Notes: generated from the sequence alone by a model not told the origin. A stretch of 64,000 bases of DNA from Actinoallomurus iriomotensis (GCF_030269445.1 NZ_BSTJ01000003.1:62001-126000); one strand, 5' to 3'; positions 6,831 through 15,003 are shown, counted from the first letter of the stretch. Numbers and translations are program-made.

Positions 6831-7186
6831 GGCTCACCCCCGACGACGCGGAAACCTCGGACGTGCGTAGCGATTCGTCGGGCTGCGCCAGCCACGTCGT
6901 TGACAGGGTGCTGGTGGCTCGCTTCTGCCCAGGAGAAGTACCGACTGCTGAAACTGACGAAGATCCATAGAAAGACGCCAGGGGTGTCAGTTACGACGGC
7001 CAGCCCTGCCACGTCCTCGCGAATTTCAGAACAGATGTCATGCTCCGTAAGAGCCGCCCGCAATTCGGCAAGCAACTCCATCTCCAGTGACTTGCTCGTT
7101 TCCACTCTCACGTCCCTCGGTGGGAGTGAGACCGTGTGATGGCTGTCAGCCGATCTCGCCATGCCGCCGGTCCCGCCGTCGTTCAT
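6827..7186 (-). CDS. Small orphan protein, paralogue of the 93-aa protein
   Basis: The 119-aa protein has a variable N-terminus (residues 1-35), then a helix (MELLAELRAALTEHD), a beta section (GLAVVTDTPGVFLWIFVSF) and the family motif WAEASHQHPVNDVAGAA. The motif is shared with the product of 6204-6485 (WSEGAHRHPVADPSGAA). A later start at the Met before ELLAELRAAL would align better with the paralogue, so the true start is uncertain. It is the first gene of the small-gene cluster and lies divergent from the HTH/peptidase operon. Confidence 0.55.
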   Translation of the reverse strand: MNDGGTGGMARSADSHHTVSLPPRDVRVETSKSLEMELLAELRAALTEHDICSEIREDVAGLAVVTDTPGVFLWIFVSFSSRYFSWAEASHQHPVNDVAGAARRIATHVRGFRVVGGEP

Positions 7187-7302
7187 GTCTTAGAGCTTCG
7201 TGAAGAGACGTGTCGCGCTGCTACACCGCGCGTATTGCATCCCGAACGTCTAGTGCTCGCTTCGCCTCATCTATGTCTCATCTCGTGCTACCGTCGCCCG
7301 TG

Positions 7303-8406
7303 ATGGACGAACGGATCACGGCCCCCGTACGGCTGAAGGTCTTGCTGCGGGAGCGTCATTGGCAGACGTACCGAACGTTCACCGCCGAGTACGACAAGGC
7401 TGCTAAGAAGGTTGACCCTTCGCTGGAGGGCGCCGGACCGAGCCGCGCGCAGCTCCACCGCTGGATGTCTGGAGACGTCAAGGGCCTGCCATATCCCGAC
7501 CATTGTCGGGTTTTGGAAAAGATGTTCCCCGGCTGGACCGCTGAGCAGTTGTTCGAGCGCGTCACCGACGACCACGACACCCCGCCGGTCGGCGATGATT
7601 CGGCCGGCGCCACGAAGGCCGCAGACCTACTTGAGACCATTGACCGGCAGCTTCACGCGCCTGAGGGAGACGTGAGGTGGGAGCCTTCCGAGGCTTCAAG
7701 CCCGTCAGTGTCTCCGGCATTGCTTCACTCGGTCGAAGGAGCCAGCGACACTGCTCGCAGGCTCGGGCGTCAACTCCTTGAACTACAACGCGTGCTTCGC
7801 CTGAGTGACGATGAGGCAGCTCAGCTCGCCAGCCTGTCCGGAAACATCGTTGAGCTGTCGATGAGCGCAGACATCGACATCGACCACGAGGGCTGGTCGC
7901 GGGTCACCTACCGCCACCAGTTGCTCAACCTGACTGACAAGCCCATGACTCGGCTGGCCCGAGAGGTGTGGTTCGAGAACACGCGTGATCGACTCGTCAT
8001 CGGACCTGTCAGCGACCCCGACCGCCACGTCATGATCCAGCGCAGACACGACACGGCGAACCTGTCGAAGTTCGCGTGCCAGATTTCCCCACCGCTCCAG
8101 CCGGGAGACATGGCGACAGTCGGTTTCGTCTGTGAAGGTGGCCAGTTTGTTTACGATCACTACTGGCGGAACTCGATCCCTCGCTACACGCGGCAGTACA
8201 CGCTCCGTATCCGCCATCAGGGCGCCGGACAGCTCTTGCGTTGCTCGGCAACAGAGGAAGAACCGAACGGGTCGGAGAGCTCCGCCGAAGATCACCTAGT
8301 GTGGGATTACGACGGCGACGATGTGAACATGACGCTGACCCGTGACCATCTGCGCCCTAACCAGGCCATCACGCTGCGATGGGATGTCCAGCATGAGTCT
8401 GCGTGA
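7303..8406 (+). CDS. Actinomycete HTH-type protein with C-terminal beta-rich domain
   Basis: The N-terminal 85 residues (VRLKVLLRERHWQTYRTFTA, then SRAQLHRWMSGDVKGLPYPD and CRVLEKMFPGWTAEQLF) form the helix-turn-helix seen in many Streptomyces XRE-like regulators. Residues about 150-185 are helical, and about 190-365 are beta-rich with many aromatic residues and no known fold that I recognise. The ATG at 7303 was chosen because an extended -10 (TGCTACCGT, 7285-7293) sits 9 nt upstream and no ribosome binding site is visible. It overlaps the next gene by 14 nt, so it heads a three-gene operon. Confidence 0.65.
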   Translation: MDERITAPVRLKVLLRERHWQTYRTFTAEYDKAAKKVDPSLEGAGPSRAQLHRWMSGDVKGLPYPDHCRVLEKMFPGWTAEQLFERVTDDHDTPPVGDDSAGATKAADLLETIDRQLHAPEGDVRWEPSEASSPSVSPALLHSVEGASDTARRLGRQLLELQRVLRLSDDEAAQLASLSGNIVELSMSADIDIDHEGWSRVTYRHQLLNLTDKPMTRLAREVWFENTRDRLVIGPVSDPDRHVMIQRRHDTANLSKFACQISPPLQPGDMATVGFVCEGGQFVYDHYWRNSIPRYTRQYTLRIRHQGAGQLLRCSATEEEPNGSESSAEDHLVWDYDGDDVNMTLTRDHLRPNQAITLRWDVQHESA

Positions 8407-9574
8407 AGACGTCGAAGCCGTCCTCCGTGCATGGAACGCCTACGAGATCGCCCAGGGCGGTTCGCCCATCATCGACTTCGATTGCTTCCCCGGAGGTCCG
8501 GAGGCTGAACCGGTCACCGACCGGCTCACGGCCTATCGCAGGCTGGCAGCGCTCCGCTCGGTGGCGGATGGGCCCCTTGCTAGCCGACTCGATGCCGACC
8601 TTGCCTATCTCGGCGCCGTCCTCGGAGAGCGGCCACCGTTGAGCGACTACATCCGGGCGACGCAGGGATGTGGTGCTGCCGGTTGGCCGGCTGAGTACGT
8701 GGAGGAACGCGCCGAGATGGCTCGCGGCGCTCTCGCAGATCTCGGCATCGGGTGGGGGCCGGACACTAACTCCGACCTTCGCCAGGCTGAAGGACTGCTC
8801 GACGTGCAGGAGGCACCCGATGCCATCCGCCAGGCCGCGCGGGAGCTGGAACCCGTCATCCGAGAGGCGACCGGTAGCACTGCCCCCTACAGACTGACGA
8901 TCGAGACAGCCGAGATAGACGCGTACTGGACTTACTGGCTCGACGGAGCCGGTCAAGACGTCCGCCTACGGCTAAACCTGCCCAACGTCGAGTTCACCCA
9001 AGTAGGTGCCCGGCAGTTTGCCCTGCACGAGGTACTCGGACACGGATTGCAGAGCGCCAGTCTCGCAGCCAGGGCAGCAGCCGAAGACGTCCCATGGGTC
9101 CGTCTGCTGTCCATCCACGCGCCGCAACAGGTCATGCTGGAAGGGCTCGCCCAGGCATGGCCTCTCTTCGTTCTCCCAGACGACAAGGTGCTCATCACCA
9201 GAGTCCGTCTCACGCACTACACGCAACTCGTCCTCTCCCAAGTCCACCAGGCGCTCAACGAAGAGACCCCGGTGATCGAGTGCGCCGATCATCTGCGGGT
9301 CTGTGTTCCGTGGTGGAGCGACAAGACCATCGCGGGATACCTCACCGATCGTGGCGCAGACCCCGTACACCGGTCGTACATGTGGGCGTATCCCGCCGGG
9401 TTCGACTGGTTCGTGGCCCTCGCCGAGGCCGACGCTAAGGTGTCCCGGGAGGTGCTTCATGCCGCGTACCGGGAACCACTCACCCCAACCGACCTCGCCG
9501 AACTCTGGCCAGCGGGACCGCCTATCGGTGGCCCCGGAGGCTCTCTTCGTCTACGGAAGCCTCCAGTTTCCTGA
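8393..9574 (+). CDS. Putative gluzincin-type metallopeptidase with HEVLGH motif
   Basis: The 393-aa protein has no signal peptide. A helical N-terminal region (1-165) is followed by a beta segment (YRLTIETAEIDAYW) and then ALHEVLGHGLQ, in which H212, E213 and H217 form the six-residue HExxGH motif typical of dipeptidyl peptidase III (family M49, HELLGH). E250 in VMLEGLAQ could be the third zinc ligand. No classical HExxH is present and overall similarity to M49 is not evident, so the family is unassigned. It overlaps the regulator upstream and the cyclotransferase-like gene downstream, so it probably acts inside the cell. Confidence 0.6.
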   Translation: MSLREDVEAVLRAWNAYEIAQGGSPIIDFDCFPGGPEAEPVTDRLTAYRRLAALRSVADGPLASRLDADLAYLGAVLGERPPLSDYIRATQGCGAAGWPAEYVEERAEMARGALADLGIGWGPDTNSDLRQAEGLLDVQEAPDAIRQAARELEPVIREATGSTAPYRLTIETAEIDAYWTYWLDGAGQDVRLRLNLPNVEFTQVGARQFALHEVLGHGLQSASLAARAAAEDVPWVRLLSIHAPQQVMLEGLAQAWPLFVLPDDKVLITRVRLTHYTQLVLSQVHQALNEETPVIECADHLRVCVPWWSDKTIAGYLTDRGADPVHRSYMWAYPAGFDWFVALAEADAKVSREVLHAAYREPLTPTDLAELWPAGPPIGGPGGSLRLRKPPVS

Positions 9575-9950
9575 CGTCCTGTTCGCCCTCATCGATCGAG
9601 TACCCGACCACGAGCCAGCGGCGGCGAAGGGGTGGCGAGTGGCGACATTGCCCGAACGCGTGTATCCGGGTCTCGTTTCTGGAGAAGCCACCGCCCGCGG
9701 CTTCCTGCTGACCGGCCTCGCTCCCGAGGAGTGGCGCGTCTTGGACGCCTTCGAAGATCCGGTGTACGAACTCACGCGGATCGATCTCATCGACGGCCGC
9801 CATGGATGGGCATACGCGTGCAACCCTGACGCCGAGGTAGGAGCCGACGACTGGTCCGCCGAGGAATTCGAGACACGCCATCTCCCGGCCTACGTCGAGC
9901 GCTGCGCAGCATGGCGCCGACGCTACGAGAACCAAGCAGAAGCCGGCTGA
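9528..9950 (+). CDS. Gamma-glutamylcyclotransferase-like (GGCT/AIG2) protein
   Basis: This 140-aa protein begins with the GGCT substrate-binding signature LFVYGSLQFPDVL, followed by VYPGLV, GEATARGFLLTGL and LDAFEDPVYELTR. The Glu in the last phrase is the likely catalytic acid of the fold. Family members release 5-oxoproline from gamma-glutamyl amines or peptides. The GTG at 9528 was chosen as the start nearest the domain. It overlaps the peptidase gene by 47 nt in another frame, so the two are tightly linked. Substrate and link to the peptidase are unknown. Confidence 0.75.
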   Translation: MAPEALFVYGSLQFPDVLFALIDRVPDHEPAAAKGWRVATLPERVYPGLVSGEATARGFLLTGLAPEEWRVLDAFEDPVYELTRIDLIDGRHGWAYACNPDAEVGADDWSAEEFETRHLPAYVERCAAWRRRYENQAEAG

Positions 9951-10153
9951 GCCCACCAGAGCAGGCAGAAGACATCGGCGGGAACCCGGCATAGCTCGCC
10001 GGATGAGACTTTTCCTTACGTCTTTAAAGGCGTCCCGCTGCGCGGGCCGCCGCGGTTCGGCCGGTCCGCGCCGGGCGTGCGGCCTCTGCGGGCCGGTCCC
10101 GCCGCGGCCGTCCGACCGCAGCCGACGACAGCGATTGCCTAACCCAGCTGGTC
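9951..10153. other. Noncoding GC-rich palindromic patch
   Basis: No gene is seen between the convergent ends of the cyclotransferase-like and STAND genes. From 10034 the DNA is a chain of short inverted repeats, starting with CCCGC-TGC-GCGGG (10034-10046) and continuing with several CCGCGG and CCGGTCC elements to about 10125. It may contain terminators for both genes. No T-rich tail is visible. Confidence 0.4.
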
Positions 10154-12883
10154 TCATGACTCCGGGATGTCACCGGTTGGCTTGAGCCGATCGAGCTCCC
10201 CCCTTACGTGCTCCGCGTCTCCGGGTCGCCCCAACTCCTCCAATACCTGAATGAGGACCTCAAACGAACGTGTGAGGTCGGGGCGGTAGCGGTCGGGATA
10301 GATGGCGGCCAGCTCCCTTCGGATCGCTAAGGCTTCCTCAGCAACGGGCAGCGCCTCGGCTGAACGGCCCAGCTCCGAGAAAGAGATGCCGAGGTTGTTC
10401 AGGGATTGGGCGAGGTCGGGGCGGTAGCGATCGGGATAGATGGCGGCCAGCTCCCTTCGGATCGCTACGGCTTCCTCAGCGACGGGCAGCGCCTCGGCTG
10501 AACGGCCCAGCTTCGAGAAAGAGATGCCGAGGTTGTTCAGGGATTGGGCGAGTTTGGGGCGGTAGCGATCGGGATAGATGGCGGCCAGCTCCCTTCGGAT
10601 CGCTACGGCTTCCTCAGCGACGGGCAGCGCCTCGGCCGGACGCCCCAGCTCCGAGAACCAGATGCCGAGGTTGTTCAGGGCGTCCGCGAGGTCGGGGCGG
10701 TAGCGATCGGGATAGGCGGCGGCCAGCTCACGGTAGATCGTGACAGCCTCCTCGGCGACGGTCAGCGCCTCGATCGGACGCCCCAGCTCCGAGAACCAGA
10801 TGCCGACGTTGGACAGGGCGTCCGCGAGGTCGGGGCGGTAGCGATCGGGATAGGCGGCGGCCAGCTCACGGTAGATCGTGACAGTCTCCTCGGCGACGGT
10901 CAGCGCCTCGGCCGGACGCCCCAGCTCCGAGAACCGGACACCGACGTTGGACAGGGCGTCCGCGAGGTCGGGGCGGTAGCGATCGGGATAGGCGGCGGCC
11001 AGCTCCCTTAGGATCGCGACGGCTTCCTCGCTGACGGGCCGCGCCTCGGCCGGACGCCCCAGCTCCGAGAACCGGACACCGAGGTTGGACAGGAATCGGG
11101 CGAGGTCGGGGCGGTAGCGATCGGGATAGGCGGCGGCCAGCTCACGGTAGATCGTGACAGCCTCCTCGGCGACGGTCAGCGCCTCGGCCGGACGCCCCAG
11201 CTCCGAGAACCCGACGCCGAGGTTGGACAGGGATCGGGCGAGGTCGGGCCGGTAGCGATCGGGATAGGCGGCGGCCAGCTCCCTTCGGATCGCGACGGCT
11301 TCCTCGGTGACGGGCAGCGCCTCGGCCGGACGACCTACTTGAGACAACGCGACACCAAGCCTCGTCAGCCAGCGTCCGTGCAGCGGCACGGCCTCAGCGG
11401 GCAGCAGACCCAGAATCCGCCGGGTGATCGCGACATTAGCCTCGGCGAGCAGGATGGTGGGATAGGGGATGGCGTCCGCGATCGCGGTCAAGGTGTCCAG
11501 ATCTGAGGTCAGGTCAGCCACCACGCGTTCCAGCAGCGGCAGCACCCGTTCCAGCAGCGGCGCTGCCGCCGGCTGATCGACCGACGCGCGGCCCAGCAAC
11601 GTCAACGCACGCCGCGCCTGCCGGTCATCCAATCCTTCCAAGCATGCCTCGGCGAGTTCGGTGGACGTGCTCAATTGGGCGACGACGTGATGTTCGGCGA
11701 GCCGGTCAGGTTGCAGCGACCCCAACCACTCAGCCCCCGCTCCCGGATCAGCGTGGGGCGGATACAGCTCCCGCAGCCATCCGGCGACCTTCAGCGACAC
11801 CACCGCACCCGGTACCCGCTCCAACAGGTCCATTGCCTCGTCCCGGCTGGCCGCCCCCAACAGCGCGCCGGCCGCCACAATCTGCCGCAGCGTCGCCACC
11901 GTCATCCCCGCAGGCCCCTCTAACAGACCACCGCGGACGGCGCTGCCCTGCCAGAACCTCTCCTCATGCCCCAGCAACTCATCCAGCACCTCGGCGACAT
12001 CCACCAAAACTTCGGCGGTTCCATCGCCATCGCGGGCGTTCAACACCGCGACCAACGCGGCCGCATGCAAATCCAAAATCCGCGCCCGACCCGCACCGGT
12101 AGCCACCCTCACCCGTTCCGGCGGCCGTACCCCCAGTGCTCTGGCGAACTGCGGAACCGCCAGCGCCACGATCTGCTCATCCGACAGCCCCTCAGCCACC
12201 GCCGAAGCCAACGACTCACCCGGATACGCATCCGCCAACAGCTTCCGCACCCGCGGCTCGCCCTCCCCCAACCGGTCCCACCACTCACCGGCGCTACGAG
12301 CCAGCAACAGCACCCGCACCGGAACCTCCGCGGCGGCCGCGACCTGCCGCAGCAATCCCGCCAACCCAACCCGAGTCTCGGCATAATCCACCATCAGCAA
12401 CAACGGCCGGCCCCCACCGAACGCCGAAACCGCGCCAGTCTCGCCTCCATCACCAACCCGGACACACGACCAGCCGACCTCAGCCATCCGCGCACACAAC
12501 TGCACCGCAAGACGGCTCTTACCAACCCCACCCGGGCCGGTCACCAACCGAACCGGCCCCGCCGAATCGTCCCCACACCAGGCGATCAGCTCGGCCAACT
12601 CCCCCTCACGGCCAACGAAGTCCACCACCGCACGCCGCGGGTCCAACAACCCAGCCGGCCCCTCATCAGCAGCCAACTCACCAACGCTGGCGCGCGCCTG
12701 CAGCTTTCCGGCCTGATCCTTCATCCAATCGAAGACTGTCGGAGCGAACCCCCCACTGACCGCCCCGACGACTCCACCAAGCCACGTGACGTGGTGATCG
12801 CCCAGCCAGGTAGCCGCCAAGGCACCCAACCCGGCCATACCCGAGCCCACGACCACACGGACTAACCGCCGGCCACCTGCCAT
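10154..12883 (-). CDS. STAND NTPase with C-terminal tandem TPR repeats
   Basis: The N-terminus (about 8-27 and 33-50) is hydrophobic and glycine-rich and may be membrane-associated. A DFVGREGELAELIAW entry motif leads to the NTPase domain with Walker A GPGGVGKS (116-123) and Walker B LLLMVDYAE (161-169). After a helical regulatory region (about 280-510), eight 46-residue TPR-like repeats of the kind LGxxFSELGRPAEAL end the protein. STAND NTPases with repeat sensors act in signalling or anti-phage defence. A defence role here is an inference. The start is uncertain: ATG at 12883 or TTG at 12946, neither with a clear ribosome binding site. Confidence 0.8.
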   Translation of the reverse strand: MAGGRRLVRVVVGSGMAGLGALAATWLGDHHVTWLGGVVGAVSGGFAPTVFDWMKDQAGKLQARASVGELAADEGPAGLLDPRRAVVDFVGREGELAELIAWCGDDSAGPVRLVTGPGGVGKSRLAVQLCARMAEVGWSCVRVGDGGETGAVSAFGGGRPLLLMVDYAETRVGLAGLLRQVAAAAEVPVRVLLLARSAGEWWDRLGEGEPRVRKLLADAYPGESLASAVAEGLSDEQIVALAVPQFARALGVRPPERVRVATGAGRARILDLHAAALVAVLNARDGDGTAEVLVDVAEVLDELLGHEERFWQGSAVRGGLLEGPAGMTVATLRQIVAAGALLGAASRDEAMDLLERVPGAVVSLKVAGWLRELYPPHADPGAGAEWLGSLQPDRLAEHHVVAQLSTSTELAEACLEGLDDRQARRALTLLGRASVDQPAAAPLLERVLPLLERVVADLTSDLDTLTAIADAIPYPTILLAEANVAITRRILGLLPAEAVPLHGRWLTRLGVALSQVGRPAEALPVTEEAVAIRRELAAAYPDRYRPDLARSLSNLGVGFSELGRPAEALTVAEEAVTIYRELAAAYPDRYRPDLARFLSNLGVRFSELGRPAEARPVSEEAVAILRELAAAYPDRYRPDLADALSNVGVRFSELGRPAEALTVAEETVTIYRELAAAYPDRYRPDLADALSNVGIWFSELGRPIEALTVAEEAVTIYRELAAAYPDRYRPDLADALNNLGIWFSELGRPAEALPVAEEAVAIRRELAAIYPDRYRPKLAQSLNNLGISFSKLGRSAEALPVAEEAVAIRRELAAIYPDRYRPDLAQSLNNLGISFSELGRSAEALPVAEEALAIRRELAAIYPDRYRPDLTRSFEVLIQVLEELGRPGDAEHVRGELDRLKPTGDIPES
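10271..11374 (-). repeat. Eight tandem 138-bp repeats encoding TPR units
   Basis: The repeats keep a strict 138-bp period. For example, GAGGTCGGGGCGGTAGCG recurs at 10274 and 10412 on the plus strand. Each encodes a 46-aa unit ending RELAAAYPDRYRPDLA, or RELAAIYPDRYRPDLA in the last units. Identity is very high at the DNA level, including silent positions, and highest between adjacent units. The outermost units (11237-11374 and the partial one after 10271) are the most divergent. This indicates recent expansion by unequal recombination. Confidence 0.9.
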
Positions 12884-12946
12884 TAACCAACACCCCAACC
12901 CGAGCCCGCGGGAGACACCCGACTCAGACCTCCCATATGACCACAA

Positions 12947-13456
12947 GGTGCCACCCGGCCGTCACACATCAACCAAAAGCAGGTGCTGACGCGCCGCTTC
13001 CGGTCCTCAGAGCCTGACGGCTCCTGCGGTCCGGGTCGGCTTGTCCTCTAATCACGACACTCCTCACCGAGCGCCCGAACCTGCCGTGGTATAGCAGATA
13101 AATACAGCAACACCGTCATACAGCACCTCCCGCCGCCGTACGACACCACAGAACGACACGGCATATACGCGGGATGATCGCACCACTCGGTGGCGCGCTA
13201 TGCAATGTCCCTCCAGCTCATAGCGCAAGTGGGAGCATGAACGCCGACCCTCTGTAAATCCGTCGCCGCTGGAGTCAGTCTGTAGGCCGGGTACTAATTC
13301 GGCGGGTCTGTGACCTGCCTCGGCGGCGGGTCCCCGCCGTTGACCTGGTCGTGGCGGTCTCGGCGGTTCTCAACGTTTCGTGTGTGATCGCGCTGCGATG
13401 TGCCCTCGATGTGCCCTGCGTGTTGACCTCTTCGGCGTGAAGCACCCCCACCCGGT
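12947..13456. other. 510-nt intergenic region without a convincing gene
   Basis: This stretch is less GC-rich in its middle (13090-13260). A minus-strand frame at 13294-13524 reads GHIEGTSQRDHTRN and VNGGDPPPRQVTDPPN but overlaps the LuxR-like gene and has no plausible start. It contains the tandem phrase GATGTGCCCTCGATGTGCCC at 13397-13416. I see no RNA gene. It could be the scar of an older insertion. Confidence 0.4.
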
Positions 13457-14002
13457 TTAGAGAAGATCCTTCCTAGCAGCCCAGACCACAGCTTCGATTG
13501 GCGTATTAACGTCGAGCTCGTCACAAATTCTCCTCAGGCGTCGCCGGAGGACCTTGGGCGTCACTCGTAGTCGCTGGGCGGCGACGTCGGCCGTAACTCC
13601 ACGTGAAATTTCTGCCAGTAGTTCGATATCTTCGGAAGCGAGGACCGTGACCTTCAGGGGGGTGGGGACGATGACATCTCGTTCCGCTCCGCGTACATCC
13701 TGGAGATCGTGTCCAATCGCCCGGGCGGCGAGGAGCAGGCCGAACGCGAAGCGCGTTCCCTTGATGAGCCGGGTGATCGGTAGGGCTTGATCGCCGCGCA
13801 AAACAAAGTGCAACTCAGGGAGCCACTCCTCTTCGTATGTCGGCATACGCAACTCGGGCGGTAGTCGCCGACTAGCTGCGAGGAGAATGGCAAAGGGGAG
13901 GCCGTCGAGACGATTGCGGATCTCTTCGCTCACCAGATCGCCTAGCGCGACCAGGAGCAGACCACCCATGAACGCAAGGCAGGTCCACGTGAAGGCGCTC
14001 AT
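13457..14002 (-). CDS. Membrane protein fused to a LuxR-type HTH
   Basis: The N-terminal part (residues 1-120) has a hydrophobic segment (TCLAFMGGLLLVALGDLV) and the phrase RLPPELRMPTYEEEWLPEL, both typical of a Streptomyces membrane protein group that is common beside PadR genes. The C-terminal 60 residues form a LuxR/GerE-like HTH (VTADVAAQRLRVTPKVLRRR, then ICDELDVNTPIEAVVWAARK). So a probable membrane sensor carries its own DNA-binding domain. The gene overlaps the PadR gene by 4 nt and is co-transcribed with it. Its signal and targets are unknown. Confidence 0.65.
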   Translation of the reverse strand: MSAFTWTCLAFMGGLLLVALGDLVSEEIRNRLDGLPFAILLAASRRLPPELRMPTYEEEWLPELHFVLRGDQALPITRLIKGTRFAFGLLLAARAIGHDLQDVRGAERDVIVPTPLKVTVLASEDIELLAEISRGVTADVAAQRLRVTPKVLRRRLRRICDELDVNTPIEAVVWAARKDLL

Positions 14003-14340
14003 GTCTCACTCCCCCGAGACCGAGGGTTAAGAGGTCCGATAGCCGGCGGCCGTAGTTGCTCGCTGAGTGCGGCGAGTTCGTAGCGCGCGCCTTCGACTCC
14101 TTGTTCACTGATCATGTACAACCGACGACGCGGTCGCCCCGAGCTTGCAGGATCGATGTCCTCTTGACGTCCGACAAGCCACCCGGCCTGCTCCAAACGA
14201 GCCAAGATCGGATACAGAGTGCCACTCGCCAGCCGGGTCAGCTGCATGATTTCAAAGCCGTAGCGAAGCTGTGCAGGTTCTTCTAGAAAGACCCTCAACA
14301 CCTTCGCCACGGTAGTCGTGATCTTCACTTCTGATGCCAT
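13999..14340 (-). CDS. PadR-family transcriptional regulator
   Basis: The 113-aa protein is a short PadR-type winged HTH: YGFEIMQLTRLASGTLYPIL, then LEQAGWLVGRQE and RPRRRLYMISEQGVEGARYE. PadR proteins are dimeric repressors. A perfect ATGT...ACAT palindrome overlaps its start codon, so it is probably autoregulated. On the minus strand TAGACT lies 6 nt before the ATG and there is no ribosome binding site, so the transcript is probably leaderless. The second gene of the operon is the membrane LuxR-like protein. Confidence 0.85.
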   Translation of the reverse strand: MASEVKITTTVAKVLRVFLEEPAQLRYGFEIMQLTRLASGTLYPILARLEQAGWLVGRQEDIDPASSGRPRRRLYMISEQGVEGARYELAALSEQLRPPAIGPLNPRSRGSET

Positions 14341-14355
14341 GTAGAGAGTCTACAT
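14339..14355. promoter_or_regulatory. PadR operator over the leaderless promoter
   Basis: ATGTAGAGAGTCTACAT is a perfect palindrome (7-nt arms, 3-nt centre) with the ATGT/ACAT ends described for PadR operators. It covers the -10 hexamer TAGACT and reaches into the start codon of the PadR gene, so bound repressor would block its own promoter. Confidence 0.65.
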
Positions 14356-14419
14356 AGGGGTGCGTCGCCTGACGAGTCGGTTCGTCCATCCCGTCTGCCG
14401 TCGTCCCACCCGCACAGGG

Positions 14420-14496
14420 AAGCGGAACCGCCGGCGGTGGTGAAGGTGGAGCACTTCATGACTGAACGACCTTCGCCACCGCCGGCGGTTCTGCTT
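14420..14496. repeat. Long inverted repeat with 28-nt arms
   Basis: The arms are 14420-14447 and 14469-14496, with two mismatches and a 21-nt loop. Each carries CCGCCGGCGG, and together they would form a very stable hairpin. It lies upstream of the PadR operon and 500 nt before tRNA-Arg, with no gene next to it that would need a terminator. It may be a terminator of a lost gene or a small mobile repeat. Confidence 0.6.
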
Positions 14497-15003
14497 GGCT
14501 TGTCCTGGGACGTCGGCAGGCGGGATGGACGCTTCCACCTCAGCCACTCACAGACCCGAACCAGATTCGGGGCCACCCCGGAGCCGGAGTGCCCCGCCGG
14601 AGGCACTCACCCTCCTGGCACAACCGTCCACGCGACCAACAGCAAGATCCCTCGGCGACCGTCTGACGTCTCGGCGGCCCGAGGGTTAAAGCGTGATCCG
14701 CGCCAGCCGACCGGCTTTCCGGCCCGCCCGGAGCGGGAGCGTCAGCGGGAGTCGCAGGGCGGGCGCCGAGTCGGCGGCGCGTGCGGCCCGCTTGTCGGGC
14801 CGCCTCGAAGCCGTGCAGACAGCTTGCACAGAGTCTGGTGGCCCGAGTGGATGCCAGTCGCGGCGGCCCCCACGGCCGCACTGCACCCCGTATCCTGGAC
14901 GTCGACGTGGAGGCGGGCGATCGAGCACAGGGCAATATGTGTGCAATGATCGCAGCGTGCAGCGGACGGCCCAGCGGCTCCGCTAGGCTCTGACCAGCGT
15001 CAA
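14497..15003. other. Gene-free stretch upstream of tRNA-Arg
   Basis: Open frames here have no ribosome binding site or recognisable product. Near the right end, TAGGCT at 14984-14989 is a plausible -10 for the tRNA, 14 nt before its first base. Nothing else is seen. Confidence 0.4.

Noticed and set aside
10271-11374. CRISPR array
   Set aside because: The repeats are contiguous 138-bp coding units in a TPR gene without spacers. No CRISPR repeat-spacer pattern or cas gene was seen anywhere in the window.
12884-12946. Upstream TTG start of the STAND NTPase
   Set aside because: It adds 21 residues without a ribosome binding site. The ATG at 12883 was preferred, though neither start is proven.
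13294-13524. Minus-strand frame with GHIEGTSQRDHTRN and GGDPPPRQVTDPPN as the tail of a lost integrase
   Set aside because: The phrases are not diagnostic of a tyrosine recombinase, no catalytic Arg or Tyr box is present, and the frame overlaps the LuxR-like gene.
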